From assembly GCA_965153455.1 (NCBI GenBank), contig OZ234496.1, forward strand, positions 14,748,304 to 14,812,303: a stretch of 64,000 nucleotides of DNA, in the 5' to 3' direction. Under the pieces are notes generated by a model, which did not search any database, was not told the origin of the DNA, and was given only the letters and a program-made list of their open reading frames with translations. Position numbers and translations under genes: made by a program. Origin of the DNA: Sphagnum compactum (lineage: Eukaryota; Bryophyta; Sphagnopsida; Sphagnales). Every line of letters begins with the position of its first letter. Within the stretch, counting starts at the first letter, position 1. Shown here piece after piece: positions 1 to 11,000 of the stretch.

Positions 1-1855
1 CAACTTGTTCGTTTCTGAATTCGGGAGTTCAGCACTGATCATGCAGTCTACATCCTCAACCGTGTGTGGCTTGCAGTCTTCGGTAAAAAAGATGAGAATG
101 TGTGCATGCGGCAGCCCACGCTTTTGAAACTCAACGACATAGATTCCCGCAATCGTGCATCCCAGAATATGGTTCTTGTGAATGTCATTGATCAACTCCT
201 TCAGCTTGATTTCGAACACTCGGGTTACCAAATCCGGTCGATCCTCAGGTTGCTGTCCGAGCAACAACGCTCTTCTGATTTCAAGCCACTGGGGATTGCA
301 AGTGAATGTAACAAACGCATCCGGACAGCCGGCCCATCTACAAATTGCCATGGCATCTTGATAATTCTGAAATGTGACGTGGACCTACTGTGAAAGAAGA
401 TGGCAGAATGATCCTCTGTCCGATGGCAACAGCGCTAATGTCACCTGCAGCGATGGCGTCTTGAAGGCCTTGATAAAGATCCGCACGAAGTTTTTTTTTA
501 TTCAGGCGCAGATACTTCAAGCGATTTTGTTCGATAGCCGCATAAGCATCCACAATGTATTGTTGCCGCAATCGGCCACCCCGAAGCAACGCAATGCCAT
601 CGGTGTCTCGATGTTGAAGTCGATAACCGTAAAATTCGGCCATTGTCACATTGCAATGCTTTCTTTGAAGCTCAAATTCTTCCACATGGTCTTCATCCAA
701 ATCTGCATCAGCAATAACACCATTGAGCGAAATATTCGGATGCCATCCATCTTCACCGTAAGGAAATAACAACGGATAATGTAGAGCCATGTATCCGACA
801 TGTAGTTCAGAAATGCGCTGAAACGGGCCATATCGGCGGGCATCCTTTGTTCGAGAGGCAATGAGACGCAATTTCAAATCCATGGGAGCACCTTCTGTTG
901 CCATCATATCCCTTGCCATTTTGAACATTTCGACATAGGGATTGATATTGTACATCATGGTCAACAACCGATCCAACGTCGTTGGATCAAGCGAGGGCAT
1001 AACAGCATACCGGTTTTGATGTTCGCGTTTCGTATCATGAATGTATAGCTGTGCAAACTGTGGCCGTTGTCCTTCGGCAGGACATAGGGATCCGATTTTG
1101 TGATAAAGTTCACCTTGAATGCGAAAGGAGTACAGTCCAGGCCCTCCTGTTACCGACTCATCAACTTTGGCACCGAGCGAAGTGAATGCCAACACCGAAC
1201 TGTACATGTGAATCTGATCTCGAAATTTGACGGCACTGCTTTCTTTGCTGGTTAAAAGAACTTCCAGCTCTTGCGGTGTTGCAGGAAGATTCGGCAACAG
1301 AACTTTGCCATTCTCGCAACACAGAGAAAATTGTGGGTGGTTGTTCGACTTTGCCGATCGTTCTTTGATCCACATTTTCGCGTTGCAGAATCCACATATT
1401 GTGTCCATTTCTCCACAATCCCATCGTCCCGGGGCTGACGCATCTCCGTCTCCAAACAATTGTAACGCGTCATTGCGAAGAGAAGGGTGTTCACGTTGCT
1501 TAGCACGGCTTTCTCTCCGCAGGCGATTGTGACGTTCATGTGCAGATTCTGACGTGCCTTTTGTTGATGCATCTCCGTCTCCAAACAATTGTAAGGCATC
1601 ATTGCGAAGAGAAGGGTGTTCACGTTGCTTAGCACGGCTTTCTCTCCGGAGGCGATTGCGACGTTCATGTGCAGATTTTAACGTGCCTTGAGCTGATGCA
1701 TCTCCGTCTCCAAACAATTGTAAGGCATCCTTGCGAAGAGAAGGGTGTTCACGTTGCTTAACACGTCGTTTTCTTGGCAAGCAATTGCGACGTTCATGTG
1801 CAGATTCTGACGTGCCTTGAGCTGACGCATTTTCGTCTCCAAACAATTCGAGCAT
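1..1855 (-). pseudogene. Helitron Rep/Hel protein, N-terminal part, frameshifted
   Basis: Two adjacent minus-strand frames encode the N-terminal and Rep regions of a Helitron transposase. The first (1855 to 338) begins with four near-identical 43-residue repeats, then a C-x2-C motif (CGFC) and the Helitron_like_N region (for example LHVGYMALHYPLLFPYGEDG). Near position 375 the reading shifts by one base, and the other frame continues with YQDAMAICRWAG, FVTFTCNPQW and VEFQKRGLPHAHIL. The last holds the HxH of the HUH nuclease that nicks and joins DNA ends in rolling-circle transposition. The conserved text runs across the frame change, so this is a single-base indel in an old copy and not two genes. 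The helicase part lies outside the window. No Helitron 5' TC end or 3' hairpin could be assigned. The family is well supported; the copy is probably dead. Confidence 0.85.
1420..1855 (-). repeat. Four-copy 129-bp coding tandem repeat in the Helitron protein
   Basis: The string ccaaacaatt recurs at 1452, 1581, 1710 and 1839, exactly 129 bases apart. The unit encodes 43 residues, rich in Arg/Glu (core SAHERRNRLRRESRAKQREH). The period is a multiple of three, so the frame is kept. Copies differ by a few bases, implying recent expansion within this element. Confidence 0.9.
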
Positions 1856-1861
1856 CTTGGG

Positions 1862-3056
1862 GCGGGGGGTTTCTCCTGCACATTTTATTGTTCATTTTGT
1901 TTTCTTGTCAAAATTAATTGGAGCAAAACTTGATAATTTGAACAGAACATAACATAATATACATATAAGAAAAATAAATAATGAAAAGACTAAACTCACT
2001 CAATCAAGTTTAATGAATGCAAAACCATGCTTGAAACACTAAAAAAAACAACTGAAATAAAATTAGACATTTAAAATTTTATTACAAATGTTTGCTTCAT
2101 GTTTTAATTTTTTCTATTCTTATTTTGTCTATGTTCATTTTTTTCTATTTTATGCGTTTATTTATTTATTTAGTTTCTATTTTATTTTTCTTTTAAATGT
2201 AGTTTTTTTAATATGTATTATAATTTAAAAAAATTTAAAAACTTTTTTATTTTTGTTTGATTAGATGCAGGTTTGAAGTTTGAAAAAAGAAGACAAACCT
2301 CATTTTTTTTTCAAGTATGGTTTTTTTTCTCTTGTTTTGCTCTCTGTTTTGTTTCTTATTTTTTGTCATCTATTTTTTAAACGTTTTTAAATATTATTTT
2401 ACTACATTTCCCTTTTTTGTTTCATGTTTAACTGTTTAAAAAGAGTTCTAAATTAAAGAGCTACTAAGGGAGGACTCACCCAAGAGCGACGGATCCAAGC
2501 CAGAACCGTCTCAGGAGGACGTCAAGTCGAAGGGTGGAATGTCAAATGTCCGTCCGGTAATAGATGCAGGTTATGCTTGTGCTTCTGGCCCAAAATCTGT
2601 TGGAGACGCTTCACCCAACCCAAGTCCGGTAATTAGATGCAGGTTTGAAGTTTGGAAAAAGAAGACAAACCTCATTTTTTTTTCAAGTATGGTTTTTTTT
2701 CTCTTCTTTTGCTCTCTGTTTTGTAATGTCGGAAATATTTTAAGCCCCGTGCATAATGCACAGATGTGTGTATCCTATTGTGTAATACCTACTTGAACCA
2801 TATATAGTATAGAATCTGGCCATTTTTATATAAAAAATTGAATATTTTTCTCAAATTTTTGGTGATTATTAAAAAAATTAGAATGAACTTTGTAGTGACT
2901 TAAAAAATTCGAACTGAGGTGTCTGCTCTGTTCTTCAGACAAAAGTGTGAGCCCCGTGCCTAATGCACAGGTGTACCACCCTCTTATAGGCACTTCCATT
3001 CTTGTAAGTTGCCACTACCACCTTTCCCCACCTTCTCAATCAAAAATATTCATAAG
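1862..3056. other. AT-rich spacer with internal duplications
   Basis: No gene is seen. A 92-bp segment at 2261-2352 is repeated almost exactly at 2633-2724, and a 25-bp segment with core agccccgtgc is repeated at 2743-2767 and 2950-2974. Long T and A runs are common. The duplications suggest remnants of one mobile element, possibly connected with the Helitron next door, but no termini are visible. Confidence 0.6.
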
Positions 3057-3086
3057 AAAAAATGGACTTTGTGCTATGTTGTATAG

Positions 3087-3270
3087 GTATTGTATGCTTT
3101 GAGTGACTCTCATGTTGGCAAGCCATTTGGGTGGACAATGGAGGCCTTGGTCAAATTTCCCAATCCAAAGATTGCAGAAACAACAGTTCGGGAAATGCAA
3201 GAGAAGTGCTTAATTATGGGTGACACGTATATGAGTCTTCTTCCAGTGTTGATTTTGTTTGCATTTTAAA
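3087..3270 (+). pseudogene. Isolated exon-like fragment, unrecognised
   Basis: After an acceptor-like tgttgtatag at about 3078-3088 there is an open stretch reading DSHVGKPFGWTMEALVKFPN and then KIAETTVREMQEKC, ending in TAA. Its composition looks protein-like and unlike the surrounding A/T runs. It vaguely recalls the I-J helix region of plant cytochromes P450, but not enough to name it. No partner exons were found nearby. It may be a captured gene fragment. Confidence 0.2.
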
Positions 3271-3299
3271 ATTGCTCCCACTATTTCAATCACAGTGTA

Positions 3300-3413
3300 A
3301 TGGATTGTACAGGCCAGTGGCAGTAAGTTTAGCATCAGCAACGAACCTGCTGGATTTACTCAACTGATCAGTTGCTGATGCTAAACTTACTGCCATTGGC
3401 CTGTACAATCCAT
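3300..3413 (+). repeat. Near-perfect foldback (43-bp arms, 28-nt loop)
   Basis: Arm 3300-3342 is the inverted complement of 3371-3413 with one difference, which is a G:U pair in a plus-strand RNA. The loop is 3343-3370. Such a long, almost unmutated foldback is typical of a recent inverted duplication and could yield hairpin siRNAs or a young miRNA. The right arm overlaps the end of a minus-strand open frame (3387-3572), so the left arm may be an inverted copy of that coding sequence. Confidence 0.85.
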
Positions 3414-3917
3414 AACAATGTTAATCTTCCCACCATTCTGAGTGAGAGGCTGGAGATCACTCTTCTCAGGTCTAAAACAGCCTTCCAAACCATTTGTTCC
3501 AGAATCTCCACATGAGCCCTCCAAATCTACAACAGAAAGCCTTCTGACCTGAATGGCCTTACTATCCTTCACTACTGTATGTACAGGAGAAGCAAAATGT
3601 AATAGAAAATTAGGCTACTAATCTGACACTGATCTCAGTTTTTTTGCAAAGGGTTTTTGTGTTGTGCAAACCGTGGAGACAGCAGCAGGTGGTGCTGCTG
3701 ATGCAGGAGGAAGAAGAAGAGCAGCATTAACCGAGAAAGCTATGTTGTTGTTGATGAGTCCATCTTGTTGTGCTTCAATCTGTTGTTCACCATCCTTGTT
3801 GTTGCCCACTCTCCCCGTAGCAGCCTCTTCTGGTTCCTCCCGTGTCTCTTGCGTCCCTCTGTCTCTCTCTTCTATCTCTCTCTTCAACTCCCCTCCTCCT
3901 TGTTGTAGAAGAATCAC
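3387..3917 (-). CDS. Hypothetical protein, possibly two exons
   Basis: Two minus-strand open stretches, 3917-3618 (Glu/Arg-rich, then Asn/Ala-rich, ending QKPFAKKLRSVSD) and about 3560-3387 (VKDSKAIQVRRLSVVDLEG onward), can be joined by a plausible donor near 3625 and the acceptor acatacag near 3565. The product is not recognised: no domain, signal peptide or membrane segment is evident. The Glu-rich start may simply be the complement of a CT-rich repeat (tctctctctt at 3860-3890). The 3' end meets the foldback arm and no stop codon in a sensible place is certain. The model is weak. Confidence 0.2.
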
Positions 3918-4252
3918 CGCAACACCAACTCCATCTCTCCCTCCTAGCTCAAACTAGGCTAATGTATGTACATTGTCTCTTCTTGTTGGAGCTCATAGCA
4001 ATACCACCTCCATCTCCCTCATGGCCCAAATGGGTCCTCAAAAAATAAACATAATCTCGCTCTCTCTCTCAGAGATCAAGGATCTGCAAACACTGAACTT
4101 TATTTTTCTGAAAGTGAAAAGGGTGGGGGGGGGGGGAAGCCAAAAATCAAAACTCGAAACTTCAAAAACTACTCAGTAGCTACAAAATCATTTCATTGTC
4201 TGTCTGATTAACTCTGCTGAGCTTCCTTTTTCTGAGACTGCTGCAAGGAGGA

Positions 4253-5185
4253 ATGCCGGCGGCATCAGCAGCAGGAGCATCAGGATCTGGCGGTAACACC
4301 TTCTCTCTGTCGCCTTCTTCCAAATCTGCACGTCTCCTCCTCCATCATCATCATCATCGCTGCTCAAAGCTCGAGAGCAGCGCAGAAGTAGCAGCCGATG
4401 ATGATGATGCTGCAGACGTTGCTGCAATTTCCTCTACACCACAAGATGTTTTGAAAACAGATGATCATCCTTCAGAAACAGAGGATTCTTTTGCTTGTTG
4501 TTGTACACCAGCGTTGGATGTCCTGCCTACTGCAAACGAATTTGAGATTCCTGTTACATCAAAAGCAGCAGAGCATTATTCCATCCCTTCTTCTGGAGAG
4601 TTTGATTCGCAACACCACCTACCCCAGCAGCAGAAACCTCGGTGTGCATGGTGGTGTCCAACCAAGAGCTCCATGAAGATGTTGAGGTTGTTGATAGACA
4701 TAGGGAATACAACAACGCTAGCAGCAGCAGAAATAGAAGGAGCAGCTGGCTTCACGACGCCCTTGCTATATTTAGCTATATTTAACTTGCTTGTAGAGAC
4801 AGCAAGTTCACTCCAGGTTCTGGACATGCCGCTTGTTGAAATTGATGATGAGGACATGAGGGTTTTGTTCAACCTGGCTACACGTTGCCACACTTCGCAT
4901 CTGCAAGTCCATGTATATTTAGCTATATTTAACTTGCTTGTAGAGACAGCAAGTTCACTCCACGTTCTGGACATGCCGCTTGTTGAAATTGATGATGAGG
5001 ACATGAGGGTTTTGTTCAACTTGGCTACGCGCTGCCACACACTTCGCATCTGCGAGTCCATGAAAATAGACCAAACCTTGCCCTTTCTAAAGGCGACTGT
5101 CCGTCCGCGGCTTCAGGGGCGGCTTCATTGTCGGTACCATTGTTCCTTTACTATATGTAATTTCTATCTATATTTTTGTTTATAA
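4253..5185 (+). CDS. Hypothetical 310-aa protein with internal 49-residue duplication
   Basis: An uninterrupted frame opens at ATG 4253. The N-terminal third is low-complexity (Ser/Ala, a run of five His, an Asp run). The C-terminal half contains two copies of a block beginning YLAIFNLLVETASSL and including VEIDDEDMRVLFNLATRCHT. The block repeats at DNA level with a period of 147 bp (tttaacttgc at 4781 and 4928), about 97% identical. The second copy carries a 2-base insertion near its end, so the two copies leave the block in different frames; the frame after copy two may be the original. The block looks amphipathic, with Leu-rich helices and an acidic patch, but no family is recognised. Lack of a clear homologue and low-complexity sequence make a real gene likely but not certain. 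Confidence 0.35.
   Translation: MPAASAAGASGSGGNTFSLSPSSKSARLLLHHHHHRCSKLESSAEVAADDDDAADVAAISSTPQDVLKTDDHPSETEDSFACCCTPALDVLPTANEFEIPVTSKAAEHYSIPSSGEFDSQHHLPQQQKPRCAWWCPTKSSMKMLRLLIDIGNTTTLAAAEIEGAAGFTTPLLYLAIFNLLVETASSLQVLDMPLVEIDDEDMRVLFNLATRCHTSHLQVHVYLAIFNLLVETASSLHVLDMPLVEIDDEDMRVLFNLATRCHTLRICESMKIDQTLPFLKATVRPRLQGRLHCRYHCSFTICNFYLYFCL
4769..5062 (+). repeat. 147-bp tandem duplication, two copies
   Basis: Copies lie at about 4769-4915 and 4916-5062 and differ at a handful of bases plus one 2-base indel. They encode the duplicated 49-residue block of the hypothetical protein. Confidence 0.85.
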
Positions 5186-5189
5186 CTCT

Positions 5190-7689
5190 AATGTATAGGT
5201 ACTCCTTTGTGTATGTATCCTATATGTATATACTCAATATATTTTCATGTTCAATTATTAGGGTTTTTAGCACCCCAATTTGGCATGCATTCATTGTTTG
5301 GGTCAAAAAAGTGAGAGTTGGTAGGTTGCAAAGGTAGGTAGGTTGCGCAGAAACCTTAATCTAGCAAATTTTTGTTCTTGGAGTAGCTTATTTCGAAAAC
5401 TTGGAAGCTTGCCTTTGGAAAAGTGCAAGGTGCAAGAGCAAAGACAATAGGGAAAAGAAAGACAAAGAGGCTAGAGTTGCATTATTTATATTTGTGTCTT
5501 TTGGAGGTAGTTGTGCAAACCCCGCGGAGCCTATGCTTGAAGATCTATTTATAGACAAGACATACGATGCTTCTTGCTACTTACCATGTCTATAGTGGAC
5601 TCAATGATCGACATGGCTCCAACTCCGCAATCAATTGCACGTGATGTATGTTCACTCTTTGGCCTTGTTGATTCTTCCCTTAGTTAAGACCTTTTTTTGT
5701 GGTTATGATATTTCTTTGAGCTTTTAGTTGGAGGAAAAAAAAAAAAAAAGGAAAAGGTGAAGGTGGTCCCATTTCATGTTGAGAATAATGGATTTGAGAA
5801 TTGATAGCAACAAAATAATAGTTACCTAATGGAGTAATGCAAGAAAGGATTGTTATGTTTCTTATAGGTGTTGTGAAAGATGTGACAAAAAGTGATGAAG
5901 TTGTGGAGACACCAGGAAACCTTCCAACACAACATGTGCATCATCTATTATAAGTATATGTAAGAAGAGTTTTCTAGTTGATTTGTTGTTGTGGATTTTT
6001 TGATTCTTTGTATGTTGTTGTGCAATAAATGTGGAGTTTTGGAATATGGAATGGGAGGAAGAAGATATGGATTTGGGTGCATGCACAAATGAATGGACCA
6101 AATTGGGTGTCATGCTAGCCAATTATGCCTTGTGGTTGCCATTGCAATGCCCATGTTGTTTTATAGGTCTTAAATTATTTTTAAATGGATTTAGTTTAAA
6201 GATCTTAACTTGAATATCTACATGATGCACAAAATCATTTTACAATTTTTAAAAATCGTAGAAGCCATGGACTTTTGAACTCAAAACTCATGGACTACTC
6301 TTCTGAATACCATTTCTATGTGGATCATGCTATGGTCCATTGACTAATGGGGTGTGTGTTAAGGACTTGGAATTAATAAGATATCATATCAAAAAAACGT
6401 AAGAACAAAATAAATACTGAGTTGAATTTTAAAATTGTACTTATGGACTTTTGAATGGGTTGATCAAAAACATTTCTTCATAAGTCCATATCATATTGGA
6501 GGAAGAAATATTTTATGATTTTTTTTGTTTCGATGCTTAAAGAAATATAAACTTTAGATGTGCCAATAATGACATGGGAAAAATATGGAGGAAATCAATG
6601 TAAATTAATGTAAATTAAATGTAATTTCCAAAATTTGACCAAATTGAATAAATAGGGATTTTGGTTCTGTGGCAAATTGGTCCACCCATTTGTGCACAAC
6701 CCCATCTAACATAGAAAACATGTGTTGTTGTTGGTGGTGATGGTGGTTGGTTGTGGGGTTGGGGTTCTTTTGTTGTAGTTTGACTTTCTTGTCCATCGTT
6801 AGAGGCGTGGCTACATGAGTGTTAGGGTTGATTGGAGTGATAAGTTTCCTTTGTTATTTTGTGATCATGTTGTTGGCCTTAGTAGTGATTTCCTTTTTGG
6901 CTTTCTTCACATGATGGCAATCTTCAAACCATTGTCTTCCCTTTGGAACCTTCATGTCCTCAAAATACCTCTTTTCAAGAATAGAAAATATATTATTTGC
7001 AAGATTGAGGCAGAAAAGTGAGTAAAACTTTTTGAGATGGTGTAACAAAGTAGGTGACATGGGAAAGGTTGAAAATTTGGTGGCAAAGATTGAGGCAAAG
7101 GTGTTGAAGGTTACTCTTGGTCTTTACAACACCATGATGGATGATTATGCACAACACCATGATGAATCAAAGTGCTTTCATTTTGTTCACAAGTTGTAGG
7201 CAAGTAAACAATAGGTCCTTTAATTATGATATTATTATGTCAGTATTTCTTTGCATAATTGCAATTCTCAAATTAATGTGGTTGTTTTATGGTAATTCTT
7301 CTTATAAAGTACCAAAGTGTTAAAACAATTGTTTACAAACTATGAAAGGCTTCTCTAATATTTATTCAAATTGGTTGTGTTGTGGGTGGATCAAACTAAT
7401 GGAATGACTCCAACAGTCATTACCTGTGGTTGCCTTCTCCATCTTTACACAAAGATACCCTTATTCAATTTCTTTAATGACCCATGTTTATTTCTAAGAT
7501 CCACCTTTTTTTTTAAAAATATGATTACCTATGGCAACATGGTAAGATGACCAAGGCATCAAAGGTCACCAAAGAAATGGAGGCACAAGGAATAACACAC
7601 AATCAAAAGACCTTCTCCATGATCAAGGTTGATTACATGTAGTTGGATGACATTGGGAATGTGTTTGTAGTGTCTTGAACCATTAAACC
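5190..7689. other. Gene-poor AT-rich spacer
   Basis: No supported gene. Many short open frames exist on both strands, but none has a recognisable motif or consistent splice sites. Positions 6073-6108 and 6672-6705 are imperfect inverted copies (shared core gcacaaatg..tggaccaa), perhaps the remains of a mobile element. Confidence 0.5.
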
Positions 7690-8037
7690 TTGAGTCCTCA
7701 CTTTAGTACTAGATTACATCCAAATCCTCATGAACTAATTTGTAGTTTTGTAAGGATGTGTTATTGTGTGCATACTTTCCCTCTATATAATAGTTTTGAG
7801 TGTAGGTTGACAAGAACTCCTAGAACACAAAAACAATTATTATTTAAGCATCCTTCCAATTGTGGCATTAGATACACCAAATCCCATCTTCTCTTAAGGA
7901 AAAGTGAGGACCTTCAGACTTTAGTTGGTGAAGGTGAATCAAACAATGAATCTAGTACATTTGTACATTTAATTTTGGCATTGGATTGTTTACATTCAAA
8001 TCATGTTCTTCATCGGAACATTAAAGTGAACGGTTGA
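7690..8037 (+). pseudogene. Possible protein kinase (NEK-like) relic
   Basis: The frame ends with LILALDCLHSNHVLHRNIK followed shortly by a stop. This matches the catalytic-loop region of NEK-family kinases (consensus ALDYLHSNHVLHRD-K), but the proton-acceptor Asp of HRD is Asn here and the downstream DFG segment is absent. Upstream residues do not resemble the rest of a kinase. It is best read as a decayed exon or retro-copy fragment. The assignment rests on about 15 residues. Confidence 0.3.
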
Positions 8038-11000
8038 CCCTTGTGGTCGTTTTACTGTTGTTAATAAATTGTGAACTTTTATTTTTCATCTTTTATTTCT
8101 AATGTTTTACATCAGATATGCAACTAACACCTATGTATTATGGGTGGAATATTACTCAGAGTACTTTTGTTTCATCCATAAATGAGAACAATAGTATGCA
8201 TGTCTCAAGTTTGCTACACGACATCATCCCCCACCATAGTTCATCAAATGGAGATTACATTGGATTTGGTTTGAAAGCATTTGTATCCCTTGAAGGTTAT
8301 TTTGCAAGGTTTTGCAAAAGCATTGATGTGGTGGAATCACACAAACAACTTGATTCAGTTAAGAAAACTAGAAATGAAGGCAAATATAATTCAAAGAAAC
8401 AGGACAATGAGACTAAGTTGATTTTTGTATTTTAGGGATGGCACTTCCAAACAACATCATCTAAGAAAATGGTGAAGGAAGGAAAATTGGACAATGGTGG
8501 AACATCACGAAAGAAATTGGGATTGTATTTGCATTTGATAGGTGATGAAGTTTTTAACCTTGGTTACAAGAAGGTTGGTTTTATCCATCAAGTTGTTTCA
8601 CATAACAAAAGTTCCAAGAGTGTTGGAGAATATACTACAAGGAGGTTAAAACCTATTAGTTCTAACACTACACCTCCCAATGTTTCAATTGTTTCTATTG
8701 CAACCTCTTCAATTCTTTTCAACCCTCCGGCACCTATGATGCATATGTTTTCAATTGAAGATTCTTAAAAATTAGTTCAAATTGCACTAGAAGACATCAA
8801 AACTACCACATTTAGGTGAACTTGGGACCAATGTGCCTAACTGATGTGTATAGAACAAAAACATTATCTCAATAACCATCTTGTTAAGAGATTTTTCTTC
8901 ATGTTTCATATGATTTGAGTATGGTAGTCAATTTTATGTTCAACAATGATATCTCCTACACTTATAGATTAGTAGAATGATTTTTTATATGACATGATAA
9001 TGTATGGTGGGTTATTGTAATGAAAGGAAATTTGTTATAATAACATCCCAAGTTACCTTGATGTGTAAAGAGAATTAAAAATTTATATATGTTTCTCACA
9101 TATGGAATTTATGTATGTAATTTTATTTTATTTTTTTCTTCTTCTGTAGTAGCAATAATCTCAACATCAATGATTTTTCAACCCCCAAGTTGAAAAAAGC
9201 CAAAGCAGCGAGCAATGATTTTATGAATCCACTTCTTCCAAAAATGCATAATGGCAACAAGGAAAGGATGAATTAACAACAATCTTGATCCCCATAGACT
9301 TTTTATTTCCACTATTAGTCGACAAAGTATCACAAATGAAACATAATTATGGCCCAAAGATCAAGCAACACCAAGAGATTTCAAAAGCATGGATGAGAGG
9401 TAAACATTAAAAAAAACTCTAGACCAAACTTTTGTTTATGTGCAAACAAGAGTAGGATTGATGATTTTCCTCTCTAATGCCTTTCAAGATGTTCGTGACA
9501 AAGCATAACTGTGAATGCATCAAATTTCCACATTACAATTTAAGAAATGTGATGTTGAGGAGATTATGACATGCTTAGAAGGTTCCCTATTTTGTGTAGG
9601 CCATTGACACTTGTTGTAACTAGTATAGATTGGGAAAAGATGCTCCAAGCAATTATTAGCCAAAGATTTAGTCCTTCATGAATGTTTTAAATCATCTCAC
9701 ATACAATTACACATTGTGTTCATAGTTCACATGTTTTCATAATGTCATTGTCTTCAGTCTTGTAATTGATCTTAAAATGGTAAATGTCAACCCACACAAT
9801 CTCTTCTTGAGAATCTAAACATATGGCATTTTCTTTGAAATTAAGAAGTCCATATGGCTAGCTAGCAAATCTTTCCTCTTATGTGGCAATGGGGGTTTTG
9901 GCTATGGATTGTCTAGGCAATGTGGAAGGGCTTTCAAACTAAATTCATTGATAGTACACATGCGAAGATGTCATGCTCCCACCAAAGTAACCACCAAGCT
10001 AATTGTTACTTTACTAAAAATGATTTCCTGCATAGTTTACCTCATTCTTGTAGTTATTGACAAATTGTATGGGCGTCTATTGAATTGGGCAACTCATCTT
10101 CAACATATGTACTAGATATAAAAGTTGAGATCCATGACATTGGAAGGTTATCAAAATAATCAATTGCAATCCAAATCACAAGGAAGATGTGATAGTCCAT
10201 GTCATTTTAGATGAGGTTAGTACTTCAAATCTTTTAGCAACATTCTCCTATGAAAATCCATGAATGTGATCACATTTGTAATTCAAAACTTCCATTAGTT
10301 TTTTTTTTCAAGTAAAAATTATGGTTCCAACATTCCAATCATATAATGTTCACCTCCGAGAAAAGACAATTTCTGAAGTAAGGGAGAGGTTCTTAGTCAT
10401 ACTAGCTCTAGCTAACATCAAAGTTTCTCATTTTCTTTCTACCCTAATACAAAGCTGACATGATGTTCTAGAGCGGAAAGCAATTGAAACAACATAACAA
10501 ATGAAACAAATGGGGTCATAACCTAACTTGCAAACATACACAATTCTCATCCATGGATGGGCTTTTGCATCATACCCATAGAAAGCCTTAACATGTTATG
10601 ATGAAATGAAGGTTGTTGGATTCAAACCAAACAAGGCCCTCTTCCATTGCATCATGACTTTTTTACTTTTATGAACAATAATAGCCCAAAGTGGTTGCAT
10701 ACTATAATGGACCATTATAGAAGTCACAATGGTAATTTTTCTTGAATTTGATAAATGTTATTGCATACAATTCTTAAATCTTATTGAATATGACAAAAAG
10801 GAACTCACTTATGTGAAGCTAACACATGAAGTTTATAAACATAAAAAAAAAAACACATCAAAATCATGAATGTTTAATTAATAATGGACTTTACAATCTT
10901 GGCGAAATAGAGTGTTATGAACTATAAATCTTGGATATGAACTTTTATCTCACAATGTGTTTATGTAATGTATGTGGAAACTTTGGGATATAAAATATTT

